Source: Dermanyssus gallinae (Eukaryota; Arthropoda; Arachnida; Mesostigmata; Dermanyssidae). From it: DNA of 64,000 nt. Positions within the stretch are counted from its first letter, which is position 1. Every line of letters begins with the position of its first letter. Where the stretch lies: the NCBI GenBank assembly GCA_003439945.1, contig QVRM01001983.1, forward strand, positions 336,001-400,000. Reading direction: 5' to 3'. A program made the translations under genes and the position numbers. Under the pieces are notes generated by a model. The model had not been told where the DNA came from. It saw only the letters and a list, made by a program, of their open reading frames with translations, and made no database searches. Below are positions 56,560 through 64,000 of this stretch, piece by piece.

Positions 56560-57620
56560 TTCCTAGTGGCTGTGATAATGAAAGCGCCGTTAGAAAAGGC
56601 TATGGGTCCAGACTTACTATGTGGATTGTAGCGCGTCGACTAGAAGATTTTTTTTAAAAGTACCGAGTGCTTGCTAGAGCAGCAGCACGGCTTTATGCAA
56701 GAGAGGTCAACAAAGCGCTGTTCTTCTCAATAGCACTCACATGGCCTTCCGGGTTAAACGTACTTTCTCTTTGCTGTTTTCGCAGACTTTAAGGCGATTT
56801 TTGATACGGCGTCACAAACAATCAAATTAGAGAAATTAGCGCTATGTGGTGTTCCAGCGGTAACACTAAAGTTATTACAAGCTATGCTGAAGGAGGGGTC
56901 TGTAATAATCGACGACGGGGTAACTGAACACACCACCATTAATCAGACTACAGAGGTTGCACAAGGCCATAATCTTAGCCCGTTATTATTCTCAATATTA
57001 ATGAGCGATCTGCCGGACAAAATCCTGCGTCGACACTTGCAAGTTATGCATGCTGATGACCTTGTCCTTTACTCCCGGATTCGAGTTCACCTGCATCAAT
57101 CGCTTGCTTCACTGCAAAAGCTTCTTGACCTAAACGCTCTAGTGATAAATGTAACAAAAACTAAAGCAAAGAAGTTTTGCCGCGAAGGTAGACTTGCCGA
57201 AACCATTAATTACGTTTGAGCTCAACACAAATAGGCTTTGTTCAACATTTTTCATATTTTGGAGTAGCCATTTCAACGCAGGGTTTACAGTTTACTAGAC
57301 ATATGGAGGTAAGAGCTCGCGAGGGCATTCTATCGTTTCATGATACCCCAGAGTCTCATCGGTTTTCGCCGGATGTCGTTCTCAACCTCTTTAATCTAAA
57401 GATTGCACCGACCTTTGTTTACGGGGTACAGGTAATATGGCCCCACCTATCGAAAGCGAATCTGGATGTACTTGACAAAATCAAAGCCAGCTTTCGAAAA
57501 AGAAAGCTAATAATCCACCGCACTAGTAACTTAGGCTTTACCGAGAACGGATGCCTTCGAGAATCATCTTGCTAAATGGGAATAAACACTTGCGGATGTT
57601 GATTGGCGTTGTTATGACCA
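56560..57620 (+). pseudogene. LINE reverse transcriptase relic, family T
   Basis: This is the longest family T piece: QQHGFMQERSTKRC (about 56680-56720); LFAVFADFKAIFDTASQ (about 56765-56815, motif A, with Phe-Asp-Thr-Ala in place of the usual Tyr-Asp); VAQGHNLSPLLFSIL (about 56958-57000, motif B); MHADDLVLYSRI (about 57046-57080, HADD for YADD); VINVTKTKAKKFCREGRL (about 57140-57195). After a frameshift, FQHFSYFGVAISTQGLQFTR-type text (57216 on) and VIWPHLSKANLDVLDKIKAS follow. Only a few disruptions separate the blocks, so this copy is less decayed than its relatives. Confidence 0.85.
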
Positions 57621-58895
57621 CAAACTACTGGAAGGGCCTGTGTTGTAAAAACAGGTGCTTCGTTACTGGGTTTGCAGTACGTGGATTTTATATGAAGATA
57701 TGTATACAAAATGGGTTGCATTAGATATCAAGCGAGTGTGAATGCAAGCCATGTTGAAAATCGTGTGATCTGTATCTCCAACAGTATGCAAAAGCAATAT
57801 CGCTGATGGAAGTAATGTAGGAGAGCTGTAGCACATATGTGCATAAACCTAGTATTGATCAATAAATAATATATTCATTCATATATAGCAGCTGTAGGGC
57901 GTATGCGTTATCTGATCTTACTAAAACTTGGCCAGTCATCTTGTGTGAGCCTGAAGATGTAAGCAATCGTTCGTTCGTGATGAGTTGTTTGGACTACGAA
58001 GTGTCTTATAGTGCACATCACTGTTAATGGTTGTCTCGTGTTCGAGGAATTCAATGAGTATCGTACTTTAGACGTCGAAAAGGACGGTAAACGTCACCTT
58101 GCCTGGAAAGTTGTTTAGGGGAGGGTGACGATGCATATTTTCATTGCATGATTTACTGCTTTGTATTTGGCTTGAAGTGAGTAAGGCAACAACTTTAGTC
58201 ACCGGTGGAAATCCGCTCTAAAAATGCGGAGTCTTCATGACACCGCAACAGGTTAAGCCGTGCTGGCTCCTCCATGCGCAGTTTGCGTGGCGATTTGCTG
58301 CACTTCCACAGCTTTTTTTTATTAAGCCGACTAACATTCGTTTACGTAAAGAAAGTAATCTATCCAGAGTAAAATAACAGTAGACGACAACTGGTAATTA
58401 TCGGTCATGTGAGAAAAAACGTAATCACTCCCTGAAATGCAAGTATATATACGCGGATGTTCGGCACCGAGATTTCACTAACTTTTCCTTTCTTGTTACG
58501 GCCCTGTTCCTGCAGCACTCGCTTATATATAAAAGAGTTTCTCATAAAACGTCTCAGACGTTGGAGAGCATCCCAGTTACGCAAAGAGCGCATAAGCTTA
58601 CGGCAGTACCCCGATATAGCGCCCATTTACATCTGTTTAGTGCAAAAGGGGAAAATCTTCGTCGCCAATCGGACCAAAAATTCAGCCGATACTTAGCAAC
58701 GATGGTATCCTACCGAACTGCCTGCTGGAAACGATCTGCAATGTCCAGCATAGGTGAGCCTGATTCATCATGCATTGTAGGCATGGCATGGTTTAATCAG
58801 TCGGAGTGTTGTCAATCATCACCTGTGGAAAGGAAACGCGTTTCGAAAGGCGGTCGATTTTTAGAAGTGTCTGAAATCGTATATGCGGTCAAATG
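57621..58895. other. unannotated stretch
   Basis: AT-rich, no recognised gene. The first 250 bases may include the 3' part of the family T element. Confidence 0.4.
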
Positions 58896-59097
58896 TATAT
58901 ATATATATATACATATTGGTTTAAGGTCACGTGTAAGCACACACACACATATATATACATACATATGCAAAAGCTAAGAATGAATAGTTGTAGAATATCA
59001 TTGACGACAGCAGCGGTGGCGTCGCTTTGTTAGGGTACGTCGATGAATCAGTAAAGTTGTCAATCGCATCATCAATTCAAGGACCCGATGAGATGGG
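58896..59097. repeat. short (AT)n and (AC)n tracts
   Basis: AT at 58895-58913, AC at 58938-58950, AT at 58950-58967, each short and imperfect. Confidence 0.7.
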
Positions 59098-60033
59098 GTG
59101 GCTGTGGCAATTGCTTTGGGAAGGGGGCAGGGGGCAGAATTGGGAAAAGGAGAGAGAGAGAGAGAGGGAGCGGGAGAAAAGAAGCAACTTAGCAAAATAA
59201 CAAAAATCAGAAGGAAAAGACACAGGAGCCAGCGAGAGTGGTTTGATCGACAGCAGAGAAAACCAAACGCATTGCTGGTCCGTAGCTTAACACCGCCACG
59301 GTCGCGCCACCATCCGAGGGGGTGGTCCTGTCGTGGTGGTTGCTGTGTGGCCATCAAGTCCGTCGGTGTCCGAAGGAGAAGGATTTGGAAGAGGTGCAGG
59401 CGGGGAATGCGATAGTGACGGTCACCGGGTCTGTGCAGTAGTAGTAGTACTGTACCAGCAATATCTGCTGCAGTCGTTGTTGTTGCTGTTGTTGTAGCAG
59501 TTGTAGCGGGAGCCGTTGTCGTTGCTGGGCTAGCAACAGTAGAAGAAGGTATGGCGTGGATCTGTCTGTTTGCCTCGGTGGGTTTGGTCAGTGGGCTTGC
59601 TGGTTCGCTCGACCGCTTGTCCAGTCTGTCGCTGTTCTGCTGTCACGTTGAGCGTGACGTCCTCTAATGGCCTCGTGGCTGCTGCTGCTGTCGCTGCTGC
59701 CGAGGTCGCCCCCATCATTATCGCAGTCGTTGGCGTTGCTGCTGCTGCTGTCGTGGTCGGCGGAGGCCCCGATGTCACCGGCGAACTGACGGAGCTTGAG
59801 CCCGAGATAGAACAGAACGACGTAATACGAACCGACGAGCGGCAGAGGAACAATGAGAGAGATTAAGGGAGTAGGCACAGAGGTGAACCGAAGGGAGTGA
59901 GTGGAAGGCGAGAGAGTGCGCGTGTCTAGGTGGGTGTGCGCGCGGGTCTGTATGTGTCAAAACAGAAAACGCGGCAGATACGCAGGTAGAAAGGGATATG
60001 GAGAGAGAAAGAGAGAGAGATGGATAAAGGGAG
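59098..60033. other. CpG- and trinucleotide-rich segment, no gene assigned
   Basis: CTG/TTG and GTA repeats alternate with (GA)n. On the minus strand 59588-59878 reads a hydrophobic LISLIVPLPLVGSYYVVLFY followed by a Ser/Asp/Asn-rich stretch. The plus strand over the same bases gives an Ala/Val-rich frame (59570-59866). One of these could be a real exon, but the repeats alone can open such frames. Confidence 0.25.
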
Positions 60034-60194
60034 AGGAATTGAAGGAACAAAATATAGTAAGCAACGGAAGCTAAACAAAGACCGCAGAGACACAGGTAGA
60101 TATATATATATATAGTGAGAGAGAGAGCGAGAGAGAGAGAGGGGGAGGAATTAAAGGACATACATATAGTAAGCAACGAAAGCTAAACAAAGAT
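60034..60194. repeat. 49-bp direct duplication, 112 bp apart
   Basis: Copies at 60034-60082 and 60146-60194 share AGGAATTRAAGGA and ATATAGTAAGCAACGRAAGC then TAAACAAAGA. They are separated by a short (AT)n and a (GA)n tract. Divergence is a handful of bases. Confidence 0.8.
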
Positions 60195-60817
60195 CAAATG
60201 GGAGAAAAAAGGGAGATATCGAAGCAAACGAGTTCCCGAGATGCTCGGACGAGAGAGCAGAAGAACGGCGACGGATACGCTGAAGTTAGAGAGAACCCGA
60301 GAAAGACAGAAAAAGCGCACGAGAGTGTCCAAAAAGGAACGCAAACAAGATGATGATAAGGTGTATACCAAAAGCATGGGATAAGAGTGAGAAACAGACG
60401 TTGGGAGGACGACGAGTACGTGAAAGTAGCAGAGCCGCGAGTCGAGAAGACGAAGGGCTACGACAACAGCGTCGTCCCTACGGCCAGAGATATGTTTGCA
60501 GTAGAAGACGTGCTCGTTGTAATGAAAGCCGTAGCAGTAGTCGTGTGAGCAGTATAGAGAATCAGTAGCAGTATGCCGGATTCAGCAATTAGTCCAGATC
60601 TATATAGGCACACATACACACGTACGTACATATATACACAGACATACACAAACTCATATAAACATAAAATACCAGGGAGCGACGCTGAGAGATCACGAGA
60701 TAGATCACGACAGAAGCAAAGGCAACGAGCAGAGGAGACAGAGAAATAGAGAGAGATGGAGCAGAGATAGAGAGATAAATCAGATTTAAGTGGGGAACCA
60801 ACAAGGACAGCCATGAC
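60195..60817. other. purine-rich unannotated stretch
   Basis: The plus strand is strongly A/G-rich with GAGA patches. CACATACAC-type sequence lies near 60610-60650. No gene was recognised. Confidence 0.45.
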
Positions 60818-60888
<71 letters not shown>

Positions 60889-60895
60889 CATATAC

Positions 60896-60932
<37 letters not shown>
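60818..60932. repeat. (AT)n microsatellite with ATATAC units
   Basis: An AT tract with four ACATAT interruptions at about 60877-60898, followed by AGACAGAGAGATAGATAG. Confidence 0.95.
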
Positions 60933-61607
60933 GACAGAGAGATAGATAGATATATGGATAGATACACGGATAGCAGAGGCAGAGAGAGACTGCGAATGCA
61001 GCCATCATCGTCGGTTGCGGGCCGGCGACTGTGCCGGATGGTTGCTTGCCTCGGTTCGTTGGTAAGCTTCTAGCGACGCCAATTTATGAGCTGGACACGA
61101 ACGTGACACTTGGACTGTCCTTCCGAAATCTGCTGCTATCTACTTCTCGTTCTGCTACTACTAGGAATACTTTTGCTGCTGCTGCAGCTGCTACACCACT
61201 GCTACTACTACTACTACTACTACGTCTGCTCCTTCTGTTCCTTCTGCTATTCGTGCTACCACTGACAGATGACTGGTGTCGTACCGTCAGACTGCTAGGC
61301 TTCTTTTCGGCGAAAAGAGGAGCGAACGCGGAAAGCTGAACCGATGCGAGGAAGATGGGCAGACAGTCAATGACGTCGTCGCCACCGCTCAGCCGCTCGA
61401 CTAGCTTTTCTGACTGGCCTGTGACAGCTATTAACCAGTACCTGCCTGTCTGCCTTCCAGCCTTTCTGTATTCCTTCCTGCTGGCCAGAGTGGCTGTTGT
61501 TGGCGCTTCCCGGAGTCTATCTCTGCCTCTTTCTTATTCTCCACATCGTTGATCTGCTCTTTCTCTTCCCCTACGTTGCCCTTCGGAGAGTCTCCTCTAC
61601 CTTTAGT
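60933..61607. other. unannotated stretch, trinucleotide-rich
   Basis: (CTA)n/(CTG)n-rich near 61165-61260. No gene was recognised. Confidence 0.4.
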
Positions 61608-61830
61608 GGCTGCGGACCCCTTTCTCTGGAGGCTGCGGGCCCCTTTCTCTGGAGACTGCGGGCCTCTTTCTCCAGAGGCTGCAGGCCTCTGTCTCTGCCT
61701 TCAGGACCCCTGGGGCCTCTTTCCTCAGGGGCTGCAAGCTCCTTCTTCCAAAAGCTGTTGGAACCCTCCCTCAAAAGCTGCTGTATCCCTCTCTTTTCCC
61801 GAAGCTACCCGAACTTCCCTTCTTCCAAAG
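61608..61830. repeat. 23-bp minisatellite, about nine units
   Basis: Four clear units of exactly 23 bp (61608-61630, 61631-61653, 61654-61676, 61677-61699) have the form GGCTGCGGGCCCCTTTCTCT then GGA. Decayed units (GCTG...CCTCAAAA type) continue to about 61830. Leu/Pro/Ser-rich frames follow the period. Confidence 0.85.
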
Positions 61831-62919
61831 GCAACTGGGCCGTTGTAGAGTAACAACGGACAACCGATGCCGTGCCTGAGGGCGGCCGGTCGGTCGGCCA
61901 GGCGATCGGGCGGACACACAGACAGGCGGGCACGGAGTCCCGCTTCCGTCGATCCCGCCGTAGTCCCTGTAGTGGCCATTTCAAGACCCTTCGGTCGGCG
62001 CTGTCCAGCTGCACATTTTCCCTTTGCTTTTTCTTCTTCTTCTTCTTCTTCTTCTTTCTCTTCCTCTTCCCCTTTACATTCTCGTCCTCATATTCATTGT
62101 ATTTTCCTTATTGCTCGTTCCTGTTTGCTTCTTCGTCGGCAAGGTTATTGCTGTTGTTGTTATGATAACTATTATAATTACTGCTATTACCACCACGGTT
62201 GTTGTGGCTTTCGCTAGTCTCTTCATCGTTGTTTGGCAGTCTGTGACAGTCGGCCGTTGCGGTACCACTACTACTACTACTACTACTACAACTACTGCAT
62301 GCAACCCCGCCTCACAATAGCTGGTCGTCGTCGTAGCCGGCTTTGCCTGGCGCCTCCTCATAATTATCACACAACACAGCCCTGACTCTGATGCTTTTTG
62401 ACACCTTTGACTCTGATCTGGCTTTGCGGCTGTGTGTTTTTCTAAACTAAACCAAATTTACCTTTATTCAAGAGTCAACTGGGGGACACAAATACATCAA
62501 GTATTACAATCGGTTTTCGACAATGTAATGCACAACAGCGAATACCTAGCAACATTTTGAGAGCACAGACCAGCCACAATTGCGATAGTCATATTGTAGT
62601 TTTTATACTCTTTTTGTGTCGATCAATTCACTGTTCATGCTTAGGCGGGCCACGCTCCACGAAGCGGCACTATTTACATGATCGGTTTTTGTAGTATGCG
62701 ATGCCGAAACTGTCTGCATACGTCCAAGGTTGTAAGTACGCATGCTAAAAATACCTCAATGCATTATTCGAATTTTAAATGCGATTATAAATTTGAAAGT
62801 TTGCAGTTAAGTGTAAGCGTACAATGGGTTCAAGGTCCACACCTTTGCTGCACGTCGTAAAAAATAAATGCTGAAGCCAGACCTCGTAGCAATACGTACT
62901 TTACAATATAACTAGATTG
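61831..62919. other. unannotated stretch
   Basis: (CTT)n lies at about 62030-62055 and (ACT)n at 62266-62292. No gene was recognised. Confidence 0.4.
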
Positions 62920-63230
62920 TATTCAGTTTAAAATCTGGGTCTTCCAAAATGACGCGACGAAACATTGTTGCAAATGAGAGGAGCAGAGTTATGTGTGCAC
63001 TGAGCGTTATCGTGAGACCGAGACATCGTATGCTAATTTTAACGGGTTGTCCCTTCTTAAGACATGTCACTCCACATTTTGGTGCTGTTATAAGCATGTT
63101 CTTGTTGGTACACCATTCTGACATTGCATCTATGGCACTCTGTAAAACATCCGTTTCTCTGTGTCCACATAATTTAAGATCCTCAGCATAAAATACGTAA
63201 GCGATGGTATATGGTATGATGGTATTTAAT
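62920..63230 (-). pseudogene. family J LINE reverse transcriptase relic
   Basis: On the minus strand: VFYAEDLKLCGHRETDVLQS (about 63195-63140, YAED for YADD), then AMSEWCTNKNMLITAPKCGV and CLGLTITLSAHITLLL. This matches the 36.9-37.1 kb copy nearly word for word (YADDLKLCGPF, VLQSTIEAVFKWCVDNEMLI, SVPKC). The Asp-to-Glu change in the catalytic motif and a truncated upstream part make it inactive. Confidence 0.8.
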
Positions 63231-63394
63231 GCCTTGAATGAATATAAATAATAAAATAGGCCCTAGACAGGAACCCTCTAGTTCTGACATGATCTACAGT
63301 ATATATAAGGGTTCAGTTAAAACTGGTGCAACCTTTTGACAGAATATCGGAATGATAAGATCAAGGGTGAAGCTATGGTTAGAGCGAAGCTGAT

Positions 63395-63397
<3 letters not shown>

Positions 63398-63459
<62 letters not shown>
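63398..63459. repeat. (AAT)n microsatellite
   Basis: A pure AAT tract directly downstream of TTTAATAATAAT. Confidence 0.95.
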
Positions 63460-63463
<4 letters not shown>

Positions 63464-63682
63464 AGGGTCTCCTTAGAGGCTGTAACCCTCCCTTGAATCA
63501 AAACTGAAGAGAAGACATTTTTAAAAACGTTTGCTATGTTATTCGTCGTTCGTTTTAATCCGCTCACTTCCAGAGATGGCACTATCTAGTGTGTGTATCG
63601 GTAATTGTACGTATGCATCCTATGCATGTACATATTTCGATGTCATTTTCAGTACGGCTCTTTTGCAACTACTTTGTACTCG

Positions 63683-63712
<30 letters not shown>
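63683..63712. repeat. (AT)n microsatellite
   Basis: An AT tract with one GT interruption. Confidence 0.9.
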
Positions 63713-63713
<1 letters not shown>

Positions 63714-63755
63714 CTGTTCCCATCGTTGGTGAGTAATTACAATGAATAAATGTTC

Positions 63756-63756
<1 letters not shown>

Positions 63757-63808
<52 letters not shown>

Positions 63809-63819
63809 AATACTAATAC

Positions 63820-63862
<43 letters not shown>

Positions 63863-63888
63863 TAATAAAAAAATATATATATATATAG
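63757..63888. repeat. (AAT)n tract with ACT interruption
   Basis: AAT repeats with an internal AATACTAATACTAATACT block near 63804-63821, ending in A-rich and short (AT)n sequence. Confidence 0.93.
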
Positions 63889-64000
63889 CAGTGGCATTTC
63901 ACCTGCGGTCAACTTTTGTAAAAATCTAGCCATTATGGGATAGAATGACCCCCGAATTTCGGCGGAAATGGGGATCCGCACCTCAATAATTAGAATGAAC

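Overview
This is eukaryotic, almost certainly animal, repeat-dominated DNA. It has long (AT)n and (ATT)n microsatellites, a mariner transposon, tRNA-derived SINEs and fragments of at least five kinds of non-LTR retrotransposon. I found no prokaryotic features, no rRNA, no CRISPR and no host protein-coding gene I can defend. The repeat mix suggests an arthropod. One reverse-transcriptase family ends in a CxCxxC...HxxxxC zinc motif that I associate, from memory only, with mites and ticks, so an acarine genome is plausible but unproven. The window reads as intergenic or deep-intronic sequence where mobile elements have landed repeatedly and decayed.

Layout. 0-10 kb: microsatellites; an internally deleted mariner with intact ends (1057-2206); a SINE (4.6 kb); a LINE relic of family T (5.6-6.8 kb); a 939-bp inverted-repeat element sitting inside an (AT)n tract (8.45-9.39 kb); and an R1-type reverse-transcriptase relic (9.6-9.9 kb). 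10-17.5 kb: mostly unrecognised sequence, with a family T relic at 16.2 kb. 17.96-21.95 kb: copy A of a retrotransposon with a restriction-like endonuclease (RLE), called family X here. It has a gag-like ORF1 with a CCHC knuckle, then an ORF2 with an N-terminal zinc finger, reverse transcriptase (YLDD), a C-terminal zinc motif and the nuclease. 22-27 kb: decayed CR1/Jockey-like and R1-like LINE pieces. 29.6-39.1 kb: copy B of family X on the minus strand, broken by two later insertions. One is a plus-strand CR1/Jockey-like LINE (about 36.5-37.7 kb). The other is a young minus-strand I-group LINE (30116-35466) with a 1211-codon intact ORF2, a poly(A) tail and a 12-bp target-site duplication.

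40-50 kb: SINEs, a very long (AT)n tract, several strong hairpins, minisatellites and CpG-rich unannotated sequence. 50.38-50.79 kb: copy C of family X, spanning the ORF1/ORF2 junction. 50942-51423: a perfect 482-bp palindrome. 52.9-57.6 kb: more R1-type and family T relics. 59-62.4 kb: purine-rich and trinucleotide-rich, relatively CpG-rich sequence with duplications and a minisatellite. 62.9-64 kb: another CR1/Jockey-like relic and (AAT)n tracts.

How the parts relate. The most informative observation is family X. Aligning its three copies by eye recovers a two-ORF architecture for an RLE-type element. It also shows that the first 28 codons of the apparent I-group ORF1 are really family X reverse-transcriptase sequence fused in frame by the insertion. 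Everything else looks like independent insertion and decay. Family assignments rest on motifs read by eye; no database search was possible.
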